Assembly: GCF_008386505.1 (NCBI RefSeq)
Contig: NZ_VUNZ01000002.1
Coordinates: 655,056-719,055 of the forward strand
Length of the DNA: 64,000 bases
Source: Chryseobacterium sediminis
Lineage (GTDB): Bacteria > Bacteroidota > Bacteroidia > Flavobacteriales > Weeksellaceae
Reading direction: 5' to 3'
This document shows, piece after piece, positions 8,711 to 16,621 of the stretch. The stretch's first letter is position 1; every line of letters begins with the position of its first letter. The notes under the pieces were generated by a model that did not search any database, was not told the origin of the DNA, and was given only the letters and a program-made list of their open reading frames with translations. The position numbers and the translations under genes were made by a program.

Positions 8711-9121
8711 TTAGCAATATTCGTCATATGCAGCCTGAAGGTTTGCTGCGATAGCACCTGCAGGGTTTCCTTCGATGTGGTGTCTTTCCAGCATGTGAAC
8801 CAATTCACCATCTTTGAAAAGAGCTACACATGGAGAACTTGGAGGGAATGGAGCAAGGTGTTTTCTTGCCTCTACTACTGCCTCAGTATCAAATCCTGCG
8901 AATACAGTTGTTAAATGATCAGGTTTCTTATCTCCGGTTAATGAGTAAACAACTCCTGGTCTTGCCGCTCCTGCAGCACAACCACATACGGAATTAATTA
9001 CTAATAATGTAGTTCCGGACTGCTTCAACGCATCTTCTACCTGAGTTGGCGTTGTTAAATCCTGGAAACCTTTATCTGTAAGCTCTGCCTTCATTGGCAT
9101 TACTAAATCTGTTGGATACAT
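8711..9121 (-). CDS. BrxA/BrxB family bacilliredoxin
   Basis: 136 residues of thioredoxin-like fold with the CGC motif (Cys46, Cys48 in NSVCGCAAGAARPG) that defines bacilliredoxins, which remove bacillithiol or related mixed disulfides from proteins. The ATG at 9121 (MYPTDLVMPMKAELT) is chosen because this is the family N-terminus and a promoter with -7 at 9142-9149 lies just upstream. A longer frame back to 9172 would run through that promoter. The protein is Cys-poor outside the active site and is a single-gene transcription unit. Whether this organism makes bacillithiol cannot be judged from the window. Confidence 0.92.
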   Translation of the reverse strand: MYPTDLVMPMKAELTDKGFQDLTTPTQVEDALKQSGTTLLVINSVCGCAAGAARPGVVYSLTGDKKPDHLTTVFAGFDTEAVVEARKHLAPFPPSSPCVALFKDGELVHMLERHHIEGNPAGAIAANLQAAYDEYC

Positions 9122-9141
9122 ATATTTTGTTTTTATCTGTA

Positions 9142-9172
9142 CAAAGTTAAGCATTTCTTTGCGTTTGTTCAA
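9142..9172 (-). promoter_or_regulatory. Promoter of the bacilliredoxin gene
   Basis: On the minus strand there is TTG (9170-9172), 20 nt, then TAACTTTG (9142-9149), an exact -7 match at near-consensus spacing. The -7 box ends 20 nt before the ATG at 9121, which decides the start codon. Confidence 0.75.
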
Positions 9173-9281
9173 TATATAAAAACTATCAATTGATTAGTCA
9201 TAAAAAATTAATCAAATATTAATATTGTAATAATATTCAAAAAAATGTGAATTAAGACTAGGAATAATGGAAAATTATTAT

Positions 9282-9476
9282 TAATTTTGAAATGATTCTG
9301 AAAAACAAACGACCATGAAAAAAACATTTAAGGCTTTCCCTCAAGCAATCAATCACTTAAATACTCTATGAAATATGGTAGTATCTTAATTCTTTTTACA
9401 GTTTAGAATCAAAACTGATTAACAAACTTTAATATCCAAAGAAAGTGAAGCCCGGAACTGAAGAGTTCCGGGCTTC
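9282..9476 (+). ncRNA. Short promoter-to-terminator unit: possible small RNA or micro-peptide gene
   Basis: The 405-nt gap 9173-9577 holds no conventional gene, but has an exact -7 element TAATTTTG (9282-9289), a small reading frame ATG 9315 to TGA 9371 (18 codons, MKKTFKAFPQAINHLNTL) and a strong 13-bp hairpin terminator at 9447-9476. A second 12-codon frame starts inside the first one's stop (ATGA overlap) and encodes a hydrophobic peptide. A transcript of about 180 nt would be expected. Whether the product is RNA or peptide is open, and no -33 TTG is obvious. Confidence 0.45.
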
Positions 9477-9480
9477 TTTA
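9447..9480. terminator. Strong GC-rich hairpin terminator
   Basis: Perfect 13-bp arms 9447-9459 and 9464-9476 around a four-base loop, followed by TTTAATC on the + strand. It is the most stable hairpin of this gap and may also stop minus-strand transcription coming from the YqeY gene. Confidence 0.85.
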
Positions 9481-9577
9481 ATCAAATCGATATGCAAAGG
9501 TTGTATATCCTAATATAAATAGTTGATAGAAAATAAGTTGAAGGGGAATGAATCTCCCGTCAACGGTTAGTTTTCAA

Positions 9578-10024
9578 CTAAGACAAAAGCTTTTTAGCCA
9601 TCTCGGAAATACTTTTTCCGTCTGATTTTCCAGCTAATGCTTTCGATGCAGCTCCCATTACCTTCCCTAAATCTTTGATAGATTCAGCTCCGGTTTCAGA
9701 AATAATATTTTTAATTTCTGTTTCAAGCTCTTCAGCTGAAAGCTGTTTAGGTAAAAACTTCTCAATTACTTTCATTTGAGCTTCTTCTACTTCTGCAAGA
9801 TCCTGTCTCCCCTGGGCAGAAAACTGCTCAAAAGAATCTTTACGCTGCTTGATCATTCTCTGAAGAATAGCAATTTCCTGCTCTGCGGAAACTTCAGCGC
9901 CTCTTGCTTCTGTTTGTAAAAGAAGAATCTGAGATTTTACAGCACGAAGAGAGTCCAGAGCTACTCTGTCTTTTTCTCTCATAGCTGTTTTTATAGCTTC
10001 GCTTATTATATTTTCTAAACTCAT
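9578..10024 (-). CDS. GatB/YqeY domain-containing protein
   Basis: 148 residues, the length of stand-alone YqeY proteins, made mostly of helices. Family blocks seen are the N-terminal IISEAIKTAMREKDRVALDSLRAVKSQI, the middle IKQRKDSFEQFSAQGR and the C-terminal SIKDLGKVMGAASKALAGKSDGK, corresponding to the tRNA-binding tail of GatB. Stand-alone members are thought to act in tRNA-dependent amidation or tRNA binding but are not well characterised. It lies downstream of ftsZ on the same strand with a 90-nt gap filled by a palindromic repeat, and may be the last gene of the dcw transcription unit. Confidence 0.92.
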   Translation of the reverse strand: MSLENIISEAIKTAMREKDRVALDSLRAVKSQILLLQTEARGAEVSAEQEIAILQRMIKQRKDSFEQFSAQGRQDLAEVEEAQMKVIEKFLPKQLSAEELETEIKNIISETGAESIKDLGKVMGAASKALAGKSDGKSISEMAKKLLS

Positions 10025-10027
10025 GGT

Positions 10028-10110
10028 TTGGGCTTTAGGCTTTAGGCAATAAGCAGTAAGCCTTTTGATTCGGCTGGAATTGCCTTATAGCTTACTGCGT
10101 ACTGCTTATA
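10028..10110. repeat. Palindromic word-repeat element (family A), yqeY-ftsZ gap
   Basis: The gap is filled with words such as GGCTTTAGGC, AAGCAGTAAGCC and their complements (GCTTACTGCG, CTGCTTATAGC), giving an imperfect inverted repeat. Similar words fill the murD-mraY gap (20330-20386) and the gap after secA (56041-56160). It is either a dispersed repeat or a low-complexity palindrome with no coding content. Confidence 0.6.
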
Positions 10111-10114
10111 GCGT

Positions 10115-12025
10115 TTAATCTACGTCTTTATTTAAAAATCTGTTTTCTCTGATCTGCATAGAACCATTGTTGTCAGACAGATATGTATTGATGTTCTGAT
10201 CTGAAGCATTGGTTCCGTCAATCGAAATATTTTTTCTTTTGAAAGCAGGAATTGATTCAAATTCACTGGTGCTGTCAAAGCTTTGGTAGCGCGAGTTGAA
10301 TTCTTTCAATTTATTTCTTCTTTCAATCACTCTGTCCTGGTCAATCGTCTTATTCACAAAAGTGAATTCTGATTCTTCTGTTTTCGGAGTTTCAATTTCT
10401 GTTTTGTTTTCAAAAGCTGTTCTTGTTTCAGCTTTTGGTTCTTCCTGTTTCTGGTAGAAGGTTTCAATTTTCTGAGCCGGCTCAGCTACAGCAGCATTGC
10501 TCGGATTGTTAAACTCTGCTTTTGGCTGCCCAAAATCAGTATTAGGCTCATTTCTGACTGGTTCGTTTACAAAGAAACTGAATTCAACAGGTTTTTCTTC
10601 TGTAAAAGAGCTGCCGAATGGAGTTCCAGACTGTGGCTCATCTTTTTTATTTTCAAAATCAAATGAGAAAGACTGAATTTCCAGGTCATTTGGATCTTCA
10701 TTCTCTTCATCAATAGTAAATAAGCTGTATTCCTGCTCTCCTTCCTCTTCGTTTCTCCAGCTGTTTTCAGGAGTATTTACTATATCTTCCTCTTTGTCAG
10801 AGAATTTTATTTCAGATTTCACCTGTTCTTCTTCAAGAATCATTTTTTTTTCAATAGATGTAACCTTGAACTGTGTGCTGTGGTCTTCATCATCTAATCT
10901 GAAATGATTGGCTCTGCCGGAATCTGCTGCATCAGGTGTAGATTCTCTTTCCTCTCTTGTTTTGAAAGGGGAGTTTTTCGGAGCATCAAAACTGTCGTTA
11001 AGACTGATTCTGATTTTCTCTGTAGGTCCAGCAAATTTCTTGTTTTCATTAGAGAATCCTGTTGCGATAACAAGAACGCTTACAGCATCTCCTAGTTCTT
11101 CATCAGCACCTACTCCGAAGATAATATCTGCTGTGTTTCCAGCTTCTTTCTGAATGTGGTCCATGATGATACCAATCTCATCCATAGTCACTTCTTCAGC
11201 ACCACTTCTGATCAATAACAGAACGTTTTTAGCCCCTGTAATCTTATTATCATTCAATAATGGGGAATCCAGAGCTTTTCTTACGGCTTCTTCGGCTTTA
11301 TTTTCACCTGAAGCAGTTCCTGTAGACATCAAAGCGGTACCTGAATTCTGAAGTACAGATTTAGCATCTCTAAAGTCAATGTTTACATCAAAGTAACCTG
11401 TAATAACTTCTGCCATACCTTTGGCTGCATTGGCTAAAACTTCATCGGCTTTTGAGAATCCTTGCTTAAATCCAAGGTTTCCAAACTGCTGTCTTAGTTT
11501 ATCATTGTTGATCACAATTAATGAATCAACATTATTTTTTAGTTTATCAAGACCGTTTTCAGCCTGATCAAGTCTTCTTTTACCCTCAAAACTGAAAGGA
11601 ACGGTAACAATACCTACGGTAAGAATTCCCATGTCTTTTGCTACTTTAGCAATGACAGGAGCGGCTCCGGTACCGGTACCACCACCCATTCCGGCAGTGA
11701 TAAACACCATTTTGGTGTTTTGTCCCATAGCAGCTTTAATATCTTCAATACTTTCGATTGCAGATTTTTCTCCAACCTCAGGGTCTGCACCCGCTCCAAG
11801 ACCTTCTGTGATCGTGGTTCCTAACTGAACTTTATTAGCAACCGGGTTATTATCAAGAGTCTGAGCATCTGTATTACAAATCACGAAATCTACCCCGTGA
11901 ATTCCTTTCTCGTACATGTGCTTCAGAGCGTTGTTTCCACCGCCCCCTACACCGATTACTTTTATGATGGATGAATTTCCTTTTGGCAAATCAAATGAAA
12001 ATCCTTGTGTACCTATATTTTCCAT
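10115..12025 (-). CDS. ftsZ: Cell division protein FtsZ
   Basis: 636 residues. The GTPase domain (about 20-330) carries GVGGGGNNAL, the tubulin signature GGGTGTG (114-120), the T5-T6 region and the T7 loop DIDFRDAKSV-like segment (NIDFRDAKSVL). It polymerises into the Z ring at midcell. The C-terminal part is a long acidic and Glu/Pro/Asn-rich linker (about 335-590), longer than in model FtsZ. The conserved C-terminal peptide is recognisable as IPAFKRK (592-598), but it is followed by 38 further residues rather than ending the protein. It lies last of the division genes, behind ftsA, separated by a repeat-filled 91-nt gap. Confidence 0.98.
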   Translation of the reverse strand: MENIGTQGFSFDLPKGNSSIIKVIGVGGGGNNALKHMYEKGIHGVDFVICNTDAQTLDNNPVANKVQLGTTITEGLGAGADPEVGEKSAIESIEDIKAAMGQNTKMVFITAGMGGGTGTGAAPVIAKVAKDMGILTVGIVTVPFSFEGKRRLDQAENGLDKLKNNVDSLIVINNDKLRQQFGNLGFKQGFSKADEVLANAAKGMAEVITGYFDVNIDFRDAKSVLQNSGTALMSTGTASGENKAEEAVRKALDSPLLNDNKITGAKNVLLLIRSGAEEVTMDEIGIIMDHIQKEAGNTADIIFGVGADEELGDAVSVLVIATGFSNENKKFAGPTEKIRISLNDSFDAPKNSPFKTREERESTPDAADSGRANHFRLDDEDHSTQFKVTSIEKKMILEEEQVKSEIKFSDKEEDIVNTPENSWRNEEEGEQEYSLFTIDEENEDPNDLEIQSFSFDFENKKDEPQSGTPFGSSFTEEKPVEFSFFVNEPVRNEPNTDFGQPKAEFNNPSNAAVAEPAQKIETFYQKQEEPKAETRTAFENKTEIETPKTEESEFTFVNKTIDQDRVIERRNKLKEFNSRYQSFDSTSEFESIPAFKRKNISIDGTNASDQNINTYLSDNNGSMQIRENRFLNKDVD

Positions 12026-12035
12026 AACTATACTT

Positions 12036-12116
12036 TTAATAATTATAATTGATAATTGATTGATGATAATTGATAAGGAAAAGATCGTTTATCGCTTATC
12101 ATTCATCATTTATAAT
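12036..12116. repeat. Palindromic AT-rich repeat (family B), ftsZ-ftsA gap
   Basis: Contains TATAATTGAT, GATGATAATTGATAA and their near complements (TTATCATTCATCATTTATAA), so the gap can fold on itself. A second copy with the same words and the same ATCGCTTATCA core is in the ftsL-rsmH gap at 25569-25636. Confidence 0.65.
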
Positions 12117-13502
12117 TTACTCTACTTCTTCAAAGAATTTTTTTACTTTTTCCATAAGCGACTGCCCGAAGGTCAATTTCGCCTTTCTGTTCTCCTGTCT
12201 TTCATTTTCAAAAGACTGCTGCTCCTGAACAGGTGCTGCCTGCTGAACCGGCTGAACAGTTTCTGTCTGTACTGAAGCGGTTTCCGGCTTTGGCTGTTCT
12301 GCAACAACTTCTATGATTTCATCAGCATTCTGCTTTTTGTCTCTGATCTTTAAACTTTCCATCAGTAACCCGATAGACGTAGCAAATTCAGGGCCTTTCA
12401 GGTACTGATTTTTATCGTTGGCGATATATTCATTCGCAAAACCGATTCTGCTGTCAAAACCTGTGGTATAATTGGCCAGCTGACGAAGATGTTTTAAGTT
12501 TGAACCACCACCTGTAAGAACGATTCCGGCAATAAGCTTTTTCTTTTGTTCAAAAGCTCCATAAGCTTTCAGTTCTGTATTAACCATTTCTAAAACTTCT
12601 TCTACTCTTGCATTGATGATCTGTGCTAAAGTTTTTAAAGAAATTTCTTTGTCCGGTCTGCCGTGAAGCCCCGGAATGGTTACAAAAGTACTGTCTTTTT
12701 CTAATTCGGGAACAGCCGAACCGAATTTTACTTTCAGTTGTTCTGCATGTTTCTCTATAATGGAACAGCCTTCTTTGATATCTTCGGTAATAATTCCGCC
12801 TCCGTATGGAATCACACAGGTATGACGGATGATATTATCTTTAAATATCGCAATATCTGTTGTACCACCACCAATGTCAACAATCGCAACACCGGCTTCT
12901 TTTTCTTCTTTTGTAAGAACAGCTTCTGAAGATGCCAATGGCTCTAAAGTAAGGGCTTCCATTTCTAATCCGGCTTCACGAACGCATCTGGCAATATTTC
13001 TGATGCTGCCCATTTGGCCTACTACAACGTGGAAGTTGGCTTCTAAACGCTTTCCATGCATTCCGACGGGTTCCTGAATTTCACCTTCGGAATCCACTTT
13101 ATATTCTTGAGGAAGTACGTGGATAATTTCTTCTCCAGGAAGCATAACCAGTTTTTTCACCTGATCTTTTAACGCTTCAATGTCATCGTCTGTAATAAAT
13201 TTATCAGGATGTTCACGCATAATATAATCGGAGTGCTGCAGAGAACGGATGTGTTTTCCTGCAATACCTACCGTAACTTTGCGGATAGGAACACCGGCAC
13301 TGGATTGTGCTTCGGATACTGCAGCCTTGATTGAATTAATAGTCTGTGAAATATTATTCACAATACCTTTATGAACACCAAGACTTTTAGCTTTTCCTAC
13401 ACCGAGAACTTCTATTTTCCCGTGTGCATTCCTTCTTCCGACAATCGCGACTATCTTTGTTGTCCCGATGTCCAGACCTACTGAATACTCTTGATTTTCC
13501 AT
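12117..13502 (-). CDS. ftsA: Cell division protein FtsA
   Basis: 461 residues of the actin/Hsp70 ATPase superfamily that tethers FtsZ to the membrane. Motifs are phosphate-1 GLDIGTTKIVAIVG (9-22), phosphate-2 VAIVDIGGGTTDIAIF (about 203-218) and the adenosine motif GIVLTGGGSNL (about 329-339). The SHS2-like 1C domain lies between about 85 and 165. A Gln/Pro-rich linker (about 390-435) leads to a C-terminal amphipathic helix LMEKVKKFFEEVE, the expected membrane-targeting sequence. It precedes ftsZ and follows ftsQ in transcription order. Confidence 0.97.
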   Translation of the reverse strand: MENQEYSVGLDIGTTKIVAIVGRRNAHGKIEVLGVGKAKSLGVHKGIVNNISQTINSIKAAVSEAQSSAGVPIRKVTVGIAGKHIRSLQHSDYIMREHPDKFITDDDIEALKDQVKKLVMLPGEEIIHVLPQEYKVDSEGEIQEPVGMHGKRLEANFHVVVGQMGSIRNIARCVREAGLEMEALTLEPLASSEAVLTKEEKEAGVAIVDIGGGTTDIAIFKDNIIRHTCVIPYGGGIITEDIKEGCSIIEKHAEQLKVKFGSAVPELEKDSTFVTIPGLHGRPDKEISLKTLAQIINARVEEVLEMVNTELKAYGAFEQKKKLIAGIVLTGGGSNLKHLRQLANYTTGFDSRIGFANEYIANDKNQYLKGPEFATSIGLLMESLKIRDKKQNADEIIEVVAEQPKPETASVQTETVQPVQQAAPVQEQQSFENERQENRKAKLTFGQSLMEKVKKFFEEVE

Positions 13503-13589
13503 TTTTATATCGATTTGATTTTTTCTACTTTTTCCTTTTTTTCTCTAAGGATAATCTCCTATTTGTGTGTTGAGTGCCCTTGAAAGGAC

Positions 13590-14561
13590 TTATTCTATTT
13601 TTACTTTTGCCTTGGGCTTGGACAAGGCCTTAGCAGTTGATTTTTTCTCTGTTTTTTTCGCCTCTTTTGTATGTGTTTTTGGTTTCGTACTCTCTTTCGG
13701 TTTTGCCGGGATGGAGCTTGTTTTTTTGGCTTCGGTTGTCTTTGGTTTGGTTTCTGTCTTTTTTGCTGCAGCCATTGGGGAAGGCCCCTTTGCCAGTTCT
13801 AATTTTCCGGCTTTTAAAATACTGTCGTTCTCTTTAAAATATGGGTTTAAAGTAGTAACAATCTGATTCTGGTATTTTACTGAAACCATGCTGTACTTCT
13901 GTGGATCCTGATATACAAGATATTTTTCCACGAAGGTTTTAAATCCTTTTACTTTAAAATCAATATTATCCAGGTCTCCAATCTCTACCCGATAATTTCC
14001 TTCGCTTGTCAGAAGATTGTAGTTTTCTTTACTTTTTGAAATCCCAATAAAATATTTTTTACTGAAATCATCTTTATCTATCTTTCCTACCAGTTCTGCC
14101 AGTTTTTCATATTCATCCGGCTGTACGTTTCCGGTTACCAGCATGCATGGATGCGAATATGTTCTTGAAATCGGAAATTCAACTCCTTTTTCATCTACAT
14201 AAAAATCTTTTCCATCTTTGTTAAGCCTGAAAACAGGAACTCTCTGTTTGATATCCAGATTCAGTTTTCCGTTCAGGTTCAGATAGACATTGGCACTGTC
14301 GACTGCCGGAAGAGAATTGATTCTTTTTTCTAAAGAGGGAATATTAAGATCACCCACTTTTCCAGAAGGGTTTTCTTTTTTTACAATCTCTCTGATGTCT
14401 TTTTCATCAACAAAATAAACCGGAGTTTTTTCACTCATTTTTACAGAAATCTTATTGTCTGTAATCTGTTGGTGGCTGAATCTCCTCAACGAGAAACTCA
14501 GTAACAATCCAAGGATGATTACAGTGACAGCAATTTTTAATATTCTGTATTTATTTTTCAT
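13590..14561 (-). CDS. ftsQ: Cell division protein FtsQ/DivIB
   Basis: 323 residues from ATG 14561; an upstream TTG at 14579 would add six residues, and the ATG has the better A-rich context. A short cytoplasmic N-terminus, one membrane helix (about 5-22) and a periplasmic POTRA-like region (VYFVDEKDIREIVKK) followed by the FtsQ beta domain with SLEKRINSLPAVDSANVYLN are visible. The last 70 residues are a repetitive Lys/Thr/Ala/Pro tail without predicted structure. FtsQ bridges FtsL and other divisome proteins in the periplasm. A GxxExxY gene sits between murC and ftsQ where normally nothing intervenes. Confidence 0.9.
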   Translation of the reverse strand: MKNKYRILKIAVTVIILGLLLSFSLRRFSHQQITDNKISVKMSEKTPVYFVDEKDIREIVKKENPSGKVGDLNIPSLEKRINSLPAVDSANVYLNLNGKLNLDIKQRVPVFRLNKDGKDFYVDEKGVEFPISRTYSHPCMLVTGNVQPDEYEKLAELVGKIDKDDFSKKYFIGISKSKENYNLLTSEGNYRVEIGDLDNIDFKVKGFKTFVEKYLVYQDPQKYSMVSVKYQNQIVTTLNPYFKENDSILKAGKLELAKGPSPMAAAKKTETKPKTTEAKKTSSIPAKPKESTKPKTHTKEAKKTEKKSTAKALSKPKAKVKIE

Positions 14562-14604
14562 ATTTTTCTTTAGTCCCAAAGGACGTAAAGCAGTTTTATT
14601 TTCT

Positions 14605-14982
14605 TTATAATTTATTTACAACTCGTTTTACTCCATTTTTAAATAACATTGAATGGAAGTTTAAAATCATTCCAAGTTTTATATCTGTTATTCTTAAATA
14701 ATTTAAAATCTGGAAAAAATGATAATCATTAATTTCCTGAACTGCCTTTATTTCGATTATTACTTTGTTTTCAATTAATAAATCTACTCTGAACGCTTTA
14801 GAAATTTTTAACTCTTCATATTCAATGTCAATATTTTTTTGACTTTCTACATTTAATCCTCTGTTTTTTAGTTCATACACTAAACATTCTTCATATACAT
14901 TTTCATAAAGTCCAATTCCAAGCGTACGATGTATTTTCATTCCAGTATTGAAAACAATCTCTGAAATTTCATTTTCTATCAT
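14605..14982 (-). CDS. GxxExxY protein (PD-(D/E)XK nuclease superfamily)
   Basis: 125 residues. The family motif is GLYENVY (G-x-x-E-x-x-Y) near residue 24, and a nuclease-like core follows with Asp in FRVDLLIENKVIIEIKA (D...E-x-K). Members are widespread in Bacteroidota and other phyla and have no proven function; the fold suggests a nuclease. The gene is inserted in the otherwise standard dcw order between murC and ftsQ. Its upstream flank holds a 24-bp inverted repeat (15039-15134) and repeat-like words (CGCAAAG, TTTGCG). The location and flanks suggest acquisition as a small mobile or recombining unit; that is inference. Confidence 0.88.
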   Translation of the reverse strand: MIENEISEIVFNTGMKIHRTLGIGLYENVYEECLVYELKNRGLNVESQKNIDIEYEELKISKAFRVDLLIENKVIIEIKAVQEINDYHFFQILNYLRITDIKLGMILNFHSMLFKNGVKRVVNKL

Positions 14983-15038
14983 ACATTTTGTGTTTTATTT
15001 TTAACGCTATGATCGCAAAGTAATCTTATTATTTATCC

Positions 15039-15134
15039 GTTCGCGAAGGCGTTTCACTTAGCTACGGCTATAATATCCTTTTTTATCAAATTTGTTATTT
15101 TATCATTATTGCTAAGTGAAACGCCTTTGCGAAC
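15039..15134. repeat. 24-bp inverted repeat next to the GxxExxY gene
   Basis: Left arm 15039-15062 and right arm 15111-15134 are reverse complements with a single mismatch, separated by 48 AT-rich bases. It lies between murC and the GxxExxY gene. A hairpin of this strength inside an essential operon could act as an RNA-processing site or partial terminator, or it may be a remnant of the insertion that brought the GxxExxY gene. Confidence 0.85.
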
Positions 15135-15181
15135 AAATTCTTATTCTACCTTTGCGTACACTGCGTTTATACTTAATATAT

Positions 15182-16540
15182 TCAAATTTTCTCTATCCAT
15201 TCACAGATAGGATCATACAGGGTATCTATATTTCCTGCGCCTACGGTAAGAAGGATATCAAAATCTTTTTCTTTTATTTTTTCAAAAGCATCGGATAATG
15301 TTGATACTTCTTTTTTATCTAATGTTACTTTGTCCAGCAGCCAGCTTGAAGTAATTCCTTCAAAGTTCTCCTGAAGTTCTCTTGCAGGGTAAATATCAAG
15401 CAGAATAAGCTCATCTGCTTTGCTTAAACTTTCTGCAAACCCGTCCGCGAAATCTCTTGTTCTGCTGAAAAGGTGGGGCTGGAATACCACTGTTATTTTT
15501 TTATCGGGGTAAAATGTTCTGATTGAACCCATTACAGCATTGATCTCTGTAGGGTGGTGGGCGTAATCATCAATATAAATCTTACCGTTTTGATAAATAT
15601 GTTTGGTGTATCTTCTTTTAATTCCTTTAAAATTGGCAATAGCTTTTTTCAGCGTATCAAAATCTGCGCCTAAATTATGCAGAATAGCCAGTGCTGCAGT
15701 AGCATTCTCCACATTATGGATTCCCGGAATTTCCCACACAAAATCCTTTATTGTTTCAGTAGGAGTATGGAAGTCAAAATAAATTTTATCATGATCCATA
15801 CGCAGGTTGTCAGAATAGTAATCAGCAGGCTCATTGACAGCATATGTTTGATGTTCTCTGCCAATTTCAACTCCTTTTCTTACAAAGAGCTGTTTATCTT
15901 GAGGTACTAAAGCTGCAAACTGTCTGAATCCTTCTTCAATATGGCTCTTATCTCCATAAATATCCAGGTGGTCTGCATCTGTTGATGTTACCACAGCCCA
16001 ATCCGGAGAAAGGTTCAGGAAGCTTCTGTCATATTCATCTGCCTCTACCACAGAATAAGTAGATCCGTTGTATAGAAAGTTGGATTTAAAGTTTTCAGAG
16101 ATTCCTCCTAAAAAGCATGAGAAAGGCAGGTCTGCTTCTTTGCATAAATGGGCCACAAGGGTAGACGTAGTTGTCTTTCCATGAGTTCCTGCTATAGCAA
16201 TACAGTCTGTATTTTCAGTAATTAATCCTAAAACTTTGGCTCTTTTTAAAACTTCAAACTGATTTTGGTTGAAATAATCTAAGATTCCAAGTGTTTTGAT
16301 GGCAGGAGTATAAATGACCAATGTATCCTCTTTCTGAAGAGAGGTTACCCTTTCATCAATAACGTCTTCAAAAACAATATCAATTCCTTCATTCATCAGA
16401 TTCTGAGTCAGTTTTGTATTGGTTTTGTCATAGCCCAATACTTTTTTTCCGGATGCATTGAAATAGCGCGCTAATGCACTCATTCCGATACCTCCGATTC
16501 CAACGAAGTAAAAAGTCTGATATGTTTGTAAAATGTTCAT
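15182..16540 (-). CDS. murC: UDP-N-acetylmuramate--L-alanine ligase
   Basis: 452 residues from ATG 16540 (MNILQTYQTFYFVGIGGIGMSA), which fits MurC N-termini. An in-frame ATG at 16567 would add nine residues and lies in repeat-like sequence. The Rossmann motif GIGGIGMSALA binds UDP-MurNAc and GTHGKTTTSTLVAHL is the ATP P-loop. Central SVVEADEYDRSF and YAHHPTEI blocks confirm the Mur ligase family. It adds L-alanine to UDP-MurNAc in the cytoplasm, the first peptide step of peptidoglycan synthesis. It follows murG by about 80 nt. Confidence 0.96.
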   Translation of the reverse strand: MNILQTYQTFYFVGIGGIGMSALARYFNASGKKVLGYDKTNTKLTQNLMNEGIDIVFEDVIDERVTSLQKEDTLVIYTPAIKTLGILDYFNQNQFEVLKRAKVLGLITENTDCIAIAGTHGKTTTSTLVAHLCKEADLPFSCFLGGISENFKSNFLYNGSTYSVVEADEYDRSFLNLSPDWAVVTSTDADHLDIYGDKSHIEEGFRQFAALVPQDKQLFVRKGVEIGREHQTYAVNEPADYYSDNLRMDHDKIYFDFHTPTETIKDFVWEIPGIHNVENATAALAILHNLGADFDTLKKAIANFKGIKRRYTKHIYQNGKIYIDDYAHHPTEINAVMGSIRTFYPDKKITVVFQPHLFSRTRDFADGFAESLSKADELILLDIYPARELQENFEGITSSWLLDKVTLDKKEVSTLSDAFEKIKEKDFDILLTVGAGNIDTLYDPICEWIEKI

Positions 16541-16621
16541 TCCTTTGTTTTGTATTGTTGTATTCATGTATCATGTATTCATGAGTTTTGTTATCATTAA
16601 TACATTTTACAATGGTACTTT

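Noticed and set aside
9122..9172. Longer bacilliredoxin start at 9172
   Set aside because: The extension runs through a promoter with exact -7 box; the family N-terminus begins at MYPTDL.
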